From Paludibacteraceae bacterium (GTDB lineage Bacteria; Bacteroidota; Bacteroidia; Bacteroidales; Paludibacteraceae), in the NCBI GenBank assembly GCA_018056165.1, contig JAGPGD010000003.1, forward strand, positions 1 through 51,206: a stretch of 51,206 bases of DNA, read 5' to 3'. The notes under the pieces are model-generated. The model saw only the letters and a program-made list of their open reading frames with translations. It made no database searches and was not told where the DNA came from. This document shows positions 1-8,986 of this stretch, piece by piece (within the stretch, counting starts at the first letter, position 1; the number at the start of each line of letters is the position of its first letter). A program made the position numbers and the translations under genes.

Positions 1-1
1 T

Positions 2-100
2 GAGGATATCAAAAATATTCAGTACAAACTGAATCGAAGACCTCGAGAAAAATTAAACTTTAATTCTCCTAAAAATGAGTTTTTCAAACATTTTTTATAA
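2..100 (+). mobile_element. C-terminal end of an IS30-family transposase (cut by window edge)
   Basis: The frame from base 2 reads 32 codons to a TAA at 98-100. It contains the segment KLNRRPREKLNFNSPKNEFF, which matches the typical end of IS30-family transposases (a basic 'N-RPR' followed by a 'L-F-SP-E-F' stretch). The catalytic DDE core would lie to the left, outside the window, so whether the element is intact cannot be judged. The family assignment comes from this short motif only. It is followed at once by a candidate terminal inverted repeat. Confidence 0.72.
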
Positions 101-125
101 TTTCGCACTTGCTGGTTGACTCTAC
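101..125 (+). repeat. Probable right terminal inverted repeat of the IS30-type element
   Basis: The bases right after the transposase stop (TTTCGCACTTGCTGGTTGAC and a few more) sit where the right end of an IS30-type element should be. The left copy is outside the window, so the inverted repeat cannot be confirmed. The element end would lie about 110 bases upstream of the TPR gene. Confidence 0.4.
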
Positions 126-172
126 TGCTTTAAAAACTTAACCTAAAATTTCATTATCTAAAAGAAAAATCT

Positions 173-180
173 TAATTTTG
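173..180 (+). promoter_or_regulatory. Bacteroidetes -7 promoter element for the TPR-ribH genes
   Basis: TAATTTTG matches the Bacteroidetes -7 consensus TAnnTTTG exactly and lies 56 bases before the TPR start codon. No clear -33 TTTG is visible. Confidence 0.55.
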
Positions 181-235
181 TTGCTCATTAATTTAAACAA
201 TCTTCAATTTAAGAAACTAAAAGAAGACCATTTTT

Positions 236-910
236 ATGTCAAAAAAAGAAAAAAAGAAAGACGAATTTAAAAATGTAGAAGGAGCTTTAACGGCTTCAGA
301 AATTTTTATAGAAAAGTATCAGAAACAAATATTATATGTAGTTGGAGGAATTGTTCTCGTTGTTTTGCTATTATTGGCAGCTCGAAATTTTTATATTCAA
401 CCACGAGAAAAAGCGGCTGAAAATGAAATGTATAAGGCTCAATATTATTTTAGTGTTGATTCATTTCAAGTAGCATTAGAAGGGAAAGAGCCAGAATTTA
501 TTGGATTTAAGCAAATCGTTTCGGAATACGGCTTTACAAATTCAGGTAAACTCGCTGCTGCTTATGCAGGTATTTGTTATTACAAATTGGGTGATTACAA
601 AAATGCTATTAAATATCTTGCCCAATTTGACAAAAAAGACACTTATTTTACAACAGCAGTACTTGGCTTAATTGGAGATAGTTATGTAGAATTAGGAGAA
701 AAAGATAAAGCTTTAGGATACTTTGAGAAAGCTATTGCAACAAAAAACAATGTTTTAAGTCCTGTATATTTAAAAAAGGCAGGTTTATTATGTGAATCGA
801 TCAACCAACTTCAAAAAGCAGAAAAATACTATATGGAAATAAAAGAAAATTATCCAAAAAGTATGGAAGCCACCGATATTGATAAATATCTTGCCCGTGT
901 TCAAAAGTAA
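236..910 (+). CDS. Membrane-anchored tetratricopeptide repeat protein
   Basis: A 224-residue protein with a charged Lys-rich N-terminus, one hydrophobic membrane segment at about residues 32-54, and a soluble part with at least two or three TPR-like helical hairpins (for example YKLGDYKNAIKYLAQF, then YVELGEKDKALGYFEKAI, then a weaker one near residue 190). The likely topology is N-in with the TPR domain in the periplasm, as in YfgM-like proteins. TPRs bind partner proteins; the partner cannot be deduced here. The gene sits 52 bases ahead of ribH in the same direction, an order I associate with Bacteroidales genomes, and probably shares its promoter. No enzymatic motif is visible. Confidence 0.85.
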   Translation: MSKKEKKKDEFKNVEGALTASEIFIEKYQKQILYVVGGIVLVVLLLLAARNFYIQPREKAAENEMYKAQYYFSVDSFQVALEGKEPEFIGFKQIVSEYGFTNSGKLAAAYAGICYYKLGDYKNAIKYLAQFDKKDTYFTTAVLGLIGDSYVELGEKDKALGYFEKAIATKNNVLSPVYLKKAGLLCESINQLQKAEKYYMEIKENYPKSMEATDIDKYLARVQK

Positions 911-962
911 ACAAATTTATAATCTTCATTAAAAAAAATATTTTTAAAAATAAAAAATAAAA

Positions 963-1499
963 ATGACAACACAACATAAAAATTTATCCAGCTATAATGA
1001 AGATGAGATGCCTGATAAAAAAAAGGTGTTTACACAACAATATGCTATTGTAGTAGCTGATTGGAATCCTCAAGTGACACAATCATTACTGCAAGGTACT
1101 TATGATGCTTTAATTGAAAACGGAGCCAACCCCGATTTAATTACTATTATCCATGTACCCGGCGCTTTTGAGCTCATCTTTGCAGCCAAACAATTTATGG
1201 ATGAATATTCTGAAATAGACAATATAAAAGTTCATAAATATGCTGCTATTATTGCCTTAGGTTGCGTGATTCAAGGAGAAACACCTCATTTCACTTATGT
1301 TTGTCAAGGAGTTACTTGTGGAATTGCTACATTAAATGCGAATTCAAATGGATGCCCTGTCATCTTTGGAATACTTACTACTCAAAATTTACAACAAGCA
1401 CTTGACAGAGCAGGCGGCTTACATGGCAATAAAGGATTCGAAGCCGGAATTACTGCTATTAAGATGGCAAACATTGATTGGCACACCAGTATCTTCTAA
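963..1499 (+). CDS. ribH: 6,7-dimethyl-8-ribityllumazine synthase
   Basis: This enzyme condenses 5-amino-6-ribitylaminouracil with dihydroxybutanone phosphate, the penultimate step of riboflavin synthesis. Family motifs are clear: the substrate-binding stretches ADWNPQVTQ (about residues 32-40) and HVPGAFEL (64-71), and GCVIQGETPHFTYV with the catalytic His near residue 109. A C-terminal GNKGFEAG segment follows. At 178 residues it is slightly longer than the usual 155-165, because of about 20 extra N-terminal residues. ribBA, which makes the other substrate, is about 19 kb away at 20567-21817, so the pathway is split. No FMN riboswitch is visible upstream. Confidence 0.96.
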   Translation: MTTQHKNLSSYNEDEMPDKKKVFTQQYAIVVADWNPQVTQSLLQGTYDALIENGANPDLITIIHVPGAFELIFAAKQFMDEYSEIDNIKVHKYAAIIALGCVIQGETPHFTYVCQGVTCGIATLNANSNGCPVIFGILTTQNLQQALDRAGGLHGNKGFEAGITAIKMANIDWHTSIF

Positions 1500-1850
1500 G
1501 GATTAAAGCTTATACTGAGCAGATAAGTGAAAATGAAATTAATTATGGAATAAGAAGATTCCTACTTGCTATTGGTAATTTATGATTGCTTTTTGATGAG
1601 TGTGAGTTTTATTTGTTAATTCTTGGGATAAAAATAATTTTATTGGTATCCAAACAGCAGCAACGAAAATGGTGGAGTAGCTCATAGTTTCATATTGGAC
1701 AAATAACAATGAATAAAAACTATCCAATAAAAAATGGTGAACCCTTTTTTATGTATGTTACCAATTAAAAAAGCTGCAATTCTCAATCTTTTTAACGAAC
1801 CACCATATTTCAACTGATGTCGATAGTGGGAGAGAGATCGGAAATAAAGC

Positions 1851-1874
1851 AGGAGAAAAACTCCTATTTTTTTC
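1851..1874 (+). terminator. Small intrinsic terminator-like hairpin
   Basis: AGGAG and CTCCT are separated by five A residues and followed by A and a run of seven T. The stem is only 5 bp, so its strength is doubtful. It lies ahead of the promoter for the transporter and could insulate it from upstream transcription. Confidence 0.45.
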
Positions 1875-1897
1875 CTTCTACTCGATAAAAAAACAAT

Positions 1898-1905
1898 TAC
1901 TTTTG
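1898..1905 (+). promoter_or_regulatory. Bacteroidetes -7 promoter element for the queuosine transporter
   Basis: TACTTTTG, followed by CA, matches TAnnTTTG and lies about 50 bases before the preferred ATG at 1956. The GTG codon at 1926 would be only about 20 bases away, at the edge of a plausible leader. Confidence 0.55.
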
Positions 1906-1955
1906 CACTATTTTTTGCAAAACGTGTGCTTGAAAACCACGTAAAAAACAAGAAA

Positions 1956-2636
1956 ATGAAAAAACAAGTTTCTCTCTCTTTTATGTTTTGTTCGCTACTT
2001 TTTACCGTCTGCTTGATAGTAGCAAATATCGTTGAACAAAAACTTATTTCTATCGGACCTATTGAAGCCACAGCAGGCTTACTTATTTTCCCTGTTTCTT
2101 ACATTATAAATGATTTAATTGCCGAAGTATGGGGTTATAAAAAAGCTCGTCTCATTATCTGGAGTGGTTTTGCCATGAATTTTCTGGCAGTATTGATTTT
2201 TAAATTGAGTATTATCGTTCCTGGCTCTGAAAATTTTTCTCATCAAGAAGCTTTTGCTTTGGTGTTGAACAATACTCAGCGTATTACTTTTGCAAGTTTT
2301 CTTGCTTTTCTTGTTGGCTCTTTTTTGAATGCCTGTGTGATGAGCAAAATGAAAATTCTTCAACATGGACGAAATTTTTCTTTACGTGCCGTAGCTTCCA
2401 CCCTGGTTGGAGAAAGTGGTGATTCATTGGTGTTTTTTTCAATCGCTTTCGGTGGCATTATTTCTCTTCACGATTTGTTGCTTTTAATTGTTACACAAAC
2501 AACTATGAAAACCCTTTATGAAATTCTGGTTTTACCTTTAACAAATGTGATTGTAAAATGGATAAAGAAAAAAGAAAATCTCGATACTTATGATTATCAA
2601 ATTTCGTATAATCCTTTAAAAATAAGAGAAATTTAG
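1956..2636 (+). CDS. Queuosine precursor transporter (YhhQ/VUT family)
   Basis: A hydrophobic protein of 226 residues with about six predicted membrane helices. It has the hallmark cytosolic segment of the family, NDLIAEVWGYKKAR, near residue 50, and a later GESGDSLVFF segment. E. coli YhhQ imports the queuosine precursors preQ0 and preQ1, and the same role is inferred here. I chose the ATG at 1956 (MKKQVSL) over an in-frame GTG at 1926, because family members start close to this point and the extra residues are polar and Lys-rich. No other queuosine gene is nearby, so salvage rather than local synthesis is suggested. Confidence 0.88.
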   Translation: MKKQVSLSFMFCSLLFTVCLIVANIVEQKLISIGPIEATAGLLIFPVSYIINDLIAEVWGYKKARLIIWSGFAMNFLAVLIFKLSIIVPGSENFSHQEAFALVLNNTQRITFASFLAFLVGSFLNACVMSKMKILQHGRNFSLRAVASTLVGESGDSLVFFSIAFGGIISLHDLLLLIVTQTTMKTLYEILVLPLTNVIVKWIKKKENLDTYDYQISYNPLKIREI

Positions 2637-2675
2637 CTATTATTTTGGTTTAACTCCAAAGAGTTAATTTTTCAT

Positions 2676-5600
2676 CTAATAAACTTCCATTATTTTGCCT
2701 AAACTAACGTAACAAACGTAACCTTTTACTACATAACCCATTTGGGAAATCAAGTTCATGTATTGTTTCACTTGCCGCAAATGATTCTCTGATTCTTTTT
2801 CTCCGAATTTATAATCAACTACCATTGCTTCGTTTCCATGAATTACGACACGGTCGGGACGAAATTGTTCGCCTGATGGAGTAAGAATAGTAACTTCATT
2901 CATTATTTTTACATTTGCTCCAAACCATTCTTTTGTTTCAGGCAAATTCCAAAAAGATTCAAGTTCTTGTTCTACAATTTTACTTTCCTCAACCGTAATA
3001 GCTCCCATCATTATCATTTTTTGTATCGCTTTTTCTTGGTCATTTCTAGTGATCATCTGGCGTAACACTTCGTGCATCACAATTCCATAATTCAAACGGG
3101 TATCGGTTAAGTGTTGTTCGTCTAAGAATTGAATGAAATTTTGTGAACGAATTTTCAAACGGTCTTTACTGCTCACGGAAGGATATTGATTTATTTTTAC
3201 ACTTTCAAAAGCTTTATCTTCAATTTCATTAGAAATAAAAGTTGGTTCGCCCCATTCAAATGTATTGGTTTCTGAAGAAAAATGAGCATTTAATTCAGAA
3301 TTTTCGGCAACATTTTCAAAACTTGTCATTAGTAAAGTTGATAAAGAAGTAACCTTACTATTTTTTTTAGGCATTTTACAAAAACCGATCAATTCTTTTT
3401 TAGCTCGTGTAAAAGCTACATAAGCAATGTTTAGATTATCAATGTAAAGATGCAATTGCTCATTAAAATAATCTACTGTAAAAATGGAATTTTCCAGTTT
3501 TGAAGTATATTCAATCGGCAATAAAGGCAATTCATTAAAAGGAGGAATTTTGGGCTCGCACCATAAAATGTTCCGTTGTCGTGTATCCATGTTCCAGTCG
3601 CAAAAAGGAATAATCACCACTTTAAAAGCCAGCCCTTTGGCTTTATGAATGGTCATGATACGAATTGCATTCTGATTTTCAGGCGATGGAATAAATTGTT
3701 TAGGACTGGTTTCTTCCCACCATTCCAAAAAACTGTTCAAATCAGCCGTTTTATTGACAGAAAAATCAAATACCAAGTCCTGAAATGCTTGAACAAAAAC
3801 TGCTTCATTTTGCCAATTGCCTACTTCAAAAAGGGAAATAATTCCTTCCACCATATCGTAAAGAGAACAATGTTGAAGATATTTCAATTGATCGTTTTCT
3901 TCCCTTGTAAACAAAGGAGAAAACACATCTTCATCAAACTCACCATTAGAAAAACTGAGTTGAAGGGCTTCATTTTCACTCTTTTTTAATCCTCTTTTCG
4001 CGTATTCATAATTTACAATGGTTTGCTGAATGCTATCTTTCTGATTTATAAAAAGATACAAAATTCCCAAAATAAAATGTACACTGCCTGAATTCCCAAT
4101 CAATAATCCTTCATTCCCCAGCACATCATAACAACAATTTTCTTTTGCTTCAGGAGTGGTTTTGTAATTCAGTAGTTTTTCAACTACCGCTTGAGCTTCC
4201 TCATTTTTTCGTACCAAAATGGCTATATCTTTTGGTTGATAACCTCTTTCCTGTAAATCTTCCAACAAAGAAGGCAATCTATTCAAACTTTCAGCTTGCC
4301 AGCCCTCTTCATTTTCTTCTTCATCAATAAAAGTGAATTTTATATGTCCTAACCCTGTTTTTGGAGAAATTTGTTGATAAACATTTGAATAGGCATGTTC
4401 AATTTTAGTGATGAATTTATTTAATTCATTGTACTGTGATAAAGCATTTTTCATTGCCTCATTTAGTTTTGATTGGAGTAAACGTGCAGCTTGAAAGAAA
4501 AAGGCATTGTTAAATTCTACAATATTTTTGTCGCTTCGCCAATTAGTTGCCAAATTTTCTTCATGCAATTGTTCTGATGAAAAATCATTGTAAATTTGTT
4601 CATCAAGAATTTTCCAGTCTGAATTGCGCCAGCGGTAAATACTTTGTTTCACATCCCCCACCACCAGATTAAATTTTCCTTCTGATAAACTATTTAAAAT
4701 CAGTGGATAAAAATTTTTCCATTGCAAAACAGAGGTATCCTGAAACTCATCAATCATAAAATGCTCCAGCCTTGTACCAATTTTTTCAAATACATAAGGA
4801 GCATCGCTGTGATCAATAATTCTATTTAACAACAAGTTGACATCAGAAATCAACATAGCATTTTGATCAGTAGTAAGTTTTTTAATCTGGGCAGCTATGT
4901 CAGTCAAAATTCCCAGCGTATTGATATTTTTTAAGACAATAAGTGTAGAATTGTAAATAAAAAAATTTTTATCAAAAAGCTCTACCATACTAATAAAACA
5001 TTGTTGAAGTCCTTTCTGATAAGCTTGTTCAATTATGTTAATAATATTGTTATTTGCATCTTTTTTGTAGCAATTTTTCACTTCATAAGCACAATCAATA
5101 AATCTATTTGAAATTTCAAAGTTTCCATTCTTTAATTTTTCAAAATTTTTAGTGACAGAATATTTGAAGTCTTCATGTTTTAAATCATAAGAAGCAAGAA
5201 TATGTAAAGCTTGCTCAGCCGTTTGTTTGACTTTTGTTTCAAAATCAATTTTTATCTTTTTAATTTTCTGAATATAATTTCTTAAAAAATCACGGTCGTG
5301 CAGTTTTACATTAATCTCTTCGACTTTATATTGATAATTTTCTTTAAAAATTTCATTACCCAATTTTTTTATTTTGTTTTCCAGATTCCAATTTCCCGTT
5401 TGTTCCATGGTTTCCTCTGCAAAATCAATGAGCCAATTTAGCAGTTGTTCGTTTTCTTTTTGCGATAATTCAAAAAAAAGATTGTCCACTGCCTGATTCA
5501 ACATTAATTCAGTATCCATCTCCAATTTATAACCGCCATGAATACCAATTTCGCGAGCAAAGCTGCGAATAACTTGCTGAAAAAATGTGTCAATGGTACT

Positions 5601-5912
5601 AATAGAAAACAAAGAATATTCGTGCAAAATAGAAATCAAAATTTTTCGTGCCCATTGGTTGACTTCCTCATCCGTTAAATGAAATTCTTGCATTAAATCA
5701 GCTCGATAATTAGAAGGTAAGCCTTCTGATAATTTATTTAATTCGTTGAGTATGCGAGATTTCATTTCATCAGTGGCTTTGTTGGTGAAAGTGACAGCCA
5801 GTATATGGCGGTACATGTCTTCACGTTGAGGAGAAAACAAAAGACGGATGTAATCTTGAGTCAAACGATAAGTTTTACCCGAACCAGCCGAAGCACGATA
5901 AATATTCAGCAT
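2676..5912 (-). CDS. AddA/RecB-like UvrD-family helicase with C-terminal nuclease
   Basis: A 1078-residue superfamily 1 helicase fused to a RecB-type nuclease, expected to process double-strand DNA ends for recombination. The motifs are in order: Walker A ASAGSGKT (residues 7-14), motif Ia VTFTNKA (40-46), motif II DEFQDTS (about 389), motif III GDVKQSIYRWR, motif IV NWRS, motif V TIHKAKGLAF (about 755) and motif VI YVAFTRAKKEL (about 832). The C-terminal domain shows the PD-(D/E)XK nuclease pattern: MHEVL near 944, then RPDRVV and VVDYKFG near 1032. The length fits AddA-type subunits. The expected AddB partner is not adjacent or anywhere in this window. The start is the first ATG, just before the Walker A motif. 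Confidence 0.9.
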   Translation of the reverse strand: MLNIYRASAGSGKTYRLTQDYIRLLFSPQREDMYRHILAVTFTNKATDEMKSRILNELNKLSEGLPSNYRADLMQEFHLTDEEVNQWARKILISILHEYSLFSISTIDTFFQQVIRSFAREIGIHGGYKLEMDTELMLNQAVDNLFFELSQKENEQLLNWLIDFAEETMEQTGNWNLENKIKKLGNEIFKENYQYKVEEINVKLHDRDFLRNYIQKIKKIKIDFETKVKQTAEQALHILASYDLKHEDFKYSVTKNFEKLKNGNFEISNRFIDCAYEVKNCYKKDANNNIINIIEQAYQKGLQQCFISMVELFDKNFFIYNSTLIVLKNINTLGILTDIAAQIKKLTTDQNAMLISDVNLLLNRIIDHSDAPYVFEKIGTRLEHFMIDEFQDTSVLQWKNFYPLILNSLSEGKFNLVVGDVKQSIYRWRNSDWKILDEQIYNDFSSEQLHEENLATNWRSDKNIVEFNNAFFFQAARLLQSKLNEAMKNALSQYNELNKFITKIEHAYSNVYQQISPKTGLGHIKFTFIDEEENEEGWQAESLNRLPSLLEDLQERGYQPKDIAILVRKNEEAQAVVEKLLNYKTTPEAKENCCYDVLGNEGLLIGNSGSVHFILGILYLFINQKDSIQQTIVNYEYAKRGLKKSENEALQLSFSNGEFDEDVFSPLFTREENDQLKYLQHCSLYDMVEGIISLFEVGNWQNEAVFVQAFQDLVFDFSVNKTADLNSFLEWWEETSPKQFIPSPENQNAIRIMTIHKAKGLAFKVVIIPFCDWNMDTRQRNILWCEPKIPPFNELPLLPIEYTSKLENSIFTVDYFNEQLHLYIDNLNIAYVAFTRAKKELIGFCKMPKKNSKVTSLSTLLMTSFENVAENSELNAHFSSETNTFEWGEPTFISNEIEDKAFESVKINQYPSVSSKDRLKIRSQNFIQFLDEQHLTDTRLNYGIVMHEVLRQMITRNDQEKAIQKMIMMGAITVEESKIVEQELESFWNLPETKEWFGANVKIMNEVTILTPSGEQFRPDRVVIHGNEAMVVDYKFGEKESENHLRQVKQYMNLISQMGYVVKGYVCYVSLGKIMEVY

Positions 5913-5958
5913 GAAAAGTTTTTATTTGTTGGAAACTATACTATCGAAAAAAGTCTTA

Positions 5959-6294
5959 TTATTTAAAATTGATTCTTTTCACTTTATATCCCAGATTTTC
6001 CAAAATTTCCGCAATTTTTACTCTAAAATCTCCCTGAATTAAAATTTGATTATCAGAGTAAGTGCCACCACTACTACATTTCATTTTCAATAGACGAGCC
6101 AGATCTTTCAACTCTTCTTCACTGCCTTGAAATTCGCTGATTAAAGTCACCACTTTGTTATTTCGTTTTTCTAACTGAATTCGCAACGGCTCTTTTTGAA
6201 TATTTTTTGCTGTCGCCTTTTCATCTTCTTTTTCTTGATCTTCTACTTGTGGCAAAGTTGCTTTTATTTCTTTCAGTTTTTCTTTCCAATCCAT
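5959..6294 (-). CDS. SUI1/eIF1-like translation factor (YciH family)
   Basis: About 111 residues. The N-terminal half is charged and linker-like; the C-terminal half is the SUI1 fold, with RIQLEKRNNKVVTLISEF, a KMKCSSGGTY segment near residue 80, then the closing Gly-Asp-Phe strand. Bacterial YciH resembles eIF1 and is thought to monitor initiation fidelity; the detailed role is not settled. I chose the ATG at 6292-6294 (MDWKEKL). A longer reading back to 6360 would overlap the end of the preceding methylase gene and adds residues that do not fit the family. It follows that gene by 14 bases and is probably cotranscribed. Confidence 0.87.
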   Translation of the reverse strand: MDWKEKLKEIKATLPQVEDQEKEDEKATAKNIQKEPLRIQLEKRNNKVVTLISEFQGSEEELKDLARLLKMKCSSGGTYSDNQILIQGDFRVKIAEILENLGYKVKRINFK

Positions 6295-6308
6295 ATTTGA
6301 AAGTATTT

Positions 6309-6845
6309 TTATAAAGATAGTGCTATTTTTTTGAAAAATTCCCAAACAATGATGCCGCACGTAACGCTTACATTCAATGAATGTTTGGTACCAAATTGAG
6401 GGATTTCAATACATCCATCGCACAGGTCAATCACTGTTTGCTGTACGCCTTTTACTTCATTACCCAACACTACAGCAAATTTGCCATTTTTGGGCAATTG
6501 TAAATTTTGCAATAAGGTGCTTCCTTCAGCTTGTTCAATAGAAAAAATGCTGTAACCCTTCGTCTTTAAATCGTCAATTGCCTCATGCGTATCCTGAAAA
6601 TACCGCCAGTTTACTGCATCTTCTGCTCCTAAAGCTGTTTTGTGAAGTTCAGGATGCGGAGGTATACGTGTAATGCCACACAAATAAATTTCTTCCACAC
6701 GAAAAGCATCAGCGGTGCGAAATACAGAACCAACATTATGTAAACTCCTAACATTGTCCATCACAATCACCAGCGGAAGTTTAGATTGTTGCTTGAATTC
6801 TTCCACAGTGAGGCGATTCATTTCGGTTACTTTCAGCTTTCGCAT
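6309..6845 (-). CDS. TrmH/SpoU-family RNA 2'-O-methyltransferase
   Basis: A 178-residue SPOUT-class methyltransferase that would use S-adenosylmethionine to methylate a ribose in tRNA or rRNA. All three motifs are present: NVRSLHNVGSVFRTADA (about residues 32-48, motif 1), VVLGNEVKGV (motif 2) and the knot region IPQFGTKHSLNVSVTCGI (motif 3). The target nucleotide cannot be read from the sequence. The length fits the compact members without an N-terminal RNA-binding extension. Directly upstream of the SUI1-like gene, so both may belong to a small translation operon. Confidence 0.9.
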   Translation of the reverse strand: MRKLKVTEMNRLTVEEFKQQSKLPLVIVMDNVRSLHNVGSVFRTADAFRVEEIYLCGITRIPPHPELHKTALGAEDAVNWRYFQDTHEAIDDLKTKGYSIFSIEQAEGSTLLQNLQLPKNGKFAVVLGNEVKGVQQTVIDLCDGCIEIPQFGTKHSLNVSVTCGIIVWEFFKKIALSL

Positions 6846-6908
6846 AATTTTTTTACATCAAAAACATTTCCTAAAAATAAATCAAAATATTAATTATTTG
6901 TTATTTTG

Positions 6909-7934
6909 CTAATAAGTTTTTGAAAAGTAAGAATTTATTATTTGTCGGATTGCTTCTTCAATGATCGAATCATAGCCATTTATTGCCCCTCGTTTACTCA
7001 TATCTTTTTGAATGTCAGGTTCAATCCCTTCTTCAATATGTTGCATGTGGCTGTCAAAAATAGGAGAAGCAGAAAAACGAATCATCCAGCCATTTGGGAT
7101 TTCGCTCGACAAAGGTAATCCACCGCCACCGCCAGTTTTATCGCCAACAATGAGAGCATAAGGTGCCAGTTTCATTCTGTTTACAAAATCGTTGGTGGCA
7201 CTGTAAGACATCCGATTGGTAAGAATTACAACGGGTCGCAACCATCTTAATTTTTTATGTGGAGTAGTATACATTTTTATAGGTTCTGAAAAATCAGAAT
7301 GACCGGGACCAGTTTTATGAGAAATATAACCTGTTAATGTTTTTTCCTTAAAAAAATAAGAGGCAAGCTGCTCAGCACTACTCAAGTAACCACCTCCATT
7401 ATTTCTTACATCAATAATTATCCCTTTACAATGCGAAAAATAGTCAAAAATATAGGCTATATTCGTATCAGTAAACTCTTTTTCAAAATCGCCAAAATAA
7501 ATATAGCCAATATTTCCATTGTTAATCATTTCATAATGCATACCTCCAGCAATCCGATAATTTTTTCCTAAATAGCGATCCGTATAAATGAGAGAATCAT
7601 TAAAATTTTTTGGATAATCGGTAAACCAGTTCCAATATCGGCTGACATTGAAAGGAGAATATAAATTCACATGCCCATCTTTCAATTCAGCAAGCATTTT
7701 ATCCATCAAATCGAACAATTCATATTCATTTTTAACGTAAGAAACTCTAAGATGATAGGCATAATAAACAGAATCCCAATTAATGTGCTTATAATCCAGA
7801 TAACAATATCGTGTATCAATAATTTCCCATAGTGCCTTGAAGTTGCCGTCAAAAGTATTGGGCTGTATATCAGGATCTTCAATACATGAAAAAGAGAAAA
7901 TCGCCAACAAGAAAATTACCAGATATTTTTGCAT
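6909..7934 (-). CDS. S41-family (C-terminal processing type) peptidase, lipoprotein
   Basis: A 341-residue exported serine peptidase. The N-terminus is a lipoprotein signal, with a hydrophobic run ending in FSFSC (lipidated Cys at about residue 17). The S41 core shows IIIDVRNNGGG near residue 175 and the catalytic serine region TNRMSYSATNDF near residue 243, followed by VGDKTGGGGG. An N-terminal helical part with the DGHVNL motif comes before. No PDZ domain is obvious. Members of this group in Bacteroidetes are poorly characterised, so the substrate is unknown. It follows the 7950-8801 gene by 15 bases and is probably cotranscribed with it. Confidence 0.88.
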   Translation of the reverse strand: MQKYLVIFLLAIFSFSCIEDPDIQPNTFDGNFKALWEIIDTRYCYLDYKHINWDSVYYAYHLRVSYVKNEYELFDLMDKMLAELKDGHVNLYSPFNVSRYWNWFTDYPKNFNDSLIYTDRYLGKNYRIAGGMHYEMINNGNIGYIYFGDFEKEFTDTNIAYIFDYFSHCKGIIIDVRNNGGGYLSSAEQLASYFFKEKTLTGYISHKTGPGHSDFSEPIKMYTTPHKKLRWLRPVVILTNRMSYSATNDFVNRMKLAPYALIVGDKTGGGGGLPLSSEIPNGWMIRFSASPIFDSHMQHIEEGIEPDIQKDMSKRGAINGYDSIIEEAIRQIINSYFSKTY

Positions 7935-7949
7935 CGAGAATCTTTCTTT

Positions 7950-8801
7950 TTATTTGTAATCAGGACTAATACAATTGGCAGGCAACTTATTTTTTCTACC
8001 AGCAAATTTATAAATATCAAATACATAGCCCAGTGAAATAGCCCAATCGTTACGTTTAAAAACCATTTCATTAACCGAATATTTCAAGTAATCATTTCTG
8101 ACGGCTAATTTCCACGTTGTATGTTTTAAAGGGACTTGAATAGTTAATTCTTCTGCAAAACCTTGTTTGTTATGGAAAGAACTAAAATGAAGAATATCGG
8201 AATAGTTTTTCAATTCAAAAATTTCATAATAAGATTCTCCTTGTTCTGGGATAAACATAAGACCTAAAAAAGGAGAAGAGAAAGTAAATTGGAAACGAAA
8301 AGGATATTTCAAAATTCTTGTATCGTAAATTGCCATGCCTGAAAAATTCAAATTCGTAGCTAAATCTATATTCATGGGATTATTTTGGTTTCGACTGTTA
8401 GCTTTCAAGCCGAACTCAATATTCCACAAACCGCCAGCTAACAATTGAACATTCTTTGCAGGTCGAAAATGGTAATGCAAACCCCAGCTATAATCCATTC
8501 CTAAATAACTGATATTGCTTGTTTTAGCAGGATTTTCGGTGACGGCAATATTTATATTAAATTGATTCTCGCGTGATAGCTTTAGGTTGTTGGGAGAAAG
8601 GTATTTCCTGCTTGAATAATCATAACGAAATCCTATGCCATCGTAAGTCAATGGAGAAAGATAATTATCCAGCAAATGCATGAAAGTAACTCCATACAAA
8701 TTGTTGGTAGTAGTTAATGAATAAATAGGAGATGACAAATCCTGAGAGAAAACTTTTAAACAAACTATCACTAAAAAAATGGGGAAAACATAGCGTTTCA
8801 T
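7950..8801 (-). CDS. Exported protein of unknown function, probable outer-membrane beta-barrel
   Basis: 283 residues with a signal peptide (MKRYVFPIFLVIVCLKVFSQ). The mature part has many alternating, aromatic-rich stretches such as LHYHFRPAKNVQLLAGGLW and WAISLGYVFDIYKF, typical of small outer-membrane barrels. I recognise no named family. It is the first gene of a pair with the S41 lipoprotein, so both may act at the outer membrane, but this is inference from position only. Confidence 0.75.
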   Translation of the reverse strand: MKRYVFPIFLVIVCLKVFSQDLSSPIYSLTTTNNLYGVTFMHLLDNYLSPLTYDGIGFRYDYSSRKYLSPNNLKLSRENQFNINIAVTENPAKTSNISYLGMDYSWGLHYHFRPAKNVQLLAGGLWNIEFGLKANSRNQNNPMNIDLATNLNFSGMAIYDTRILKYPFRFQFTFSSPFLGLMFIPEQGESYYEIFELKNYSDILHFSSFHNKQGFAEELTIQVPLKHTTWKLAVRNDYLKYSVNEMVFKRNDWAISLGYVFDIYKFAGRKNKLPANCISPDYK

Positions 8802-8842
8802 TTAGTCAAAATTAATTTTTTTCCTCATAAATTTTTAAAAAT

Positions 8843-8850
8843 CAAAAGTA
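8843..8850 (-). promoter_or_regulatory. Bacteroidetes -7 element for the barrel-S41 operon
   Basis: On the minus strand the bases read TACTTTTG, matching TAnnTTTG, 41 bases ahead of the start at 8801. Confidence 0.5.
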
Positions 8851-8986
8851 AATAATTCTTTGTAAAAAAACGAAATTATTGAATATAAACTTTACTAAAA
8901 AATATCAGAATAACTTATTTCAATTTTTAAAACCTAAAAAATCAACATATTTCTTAATAGAGCTCCCAGAAAATGAAAAAAAACTG

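Larger units (their letters stand above)
1500..1955. other. Gene-poor interval between ribH and the queuosine transporter
   Basis: About 450 bases without a convincing gene. The only structures seen are a small terminator-like hairpin at 1851-1874 and a promoter element at 1898-1905. Reading frames across the stretch are broken and have no recognisable domain. I looked for a preQ1 riboswitch ahead of the transporter and saw none. Confidence 0.5.

Noticed and set aside
1840..1955. Possible preQ1 riboswitch before the queuosine transporter
   Set aside because: The hairpin at 1851-1874 is a simple stem with a T run and lacks the preQ1 loop and pseudoknot sequence; it also lies before the promoter element.
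1682..2071. A 129-codon minus-strand frame over the start of the transporter gene
   Set aside because: It overlaps a clear family member on the plus strand, and its product is low-complexity with no domain.
6295..6360. A longer SUI1-factor start at 6360
   Set aside because: It overlaps the end of the methylase gene and adds residues that do not fit the family; the ATG at 6294 gives a normal protein.
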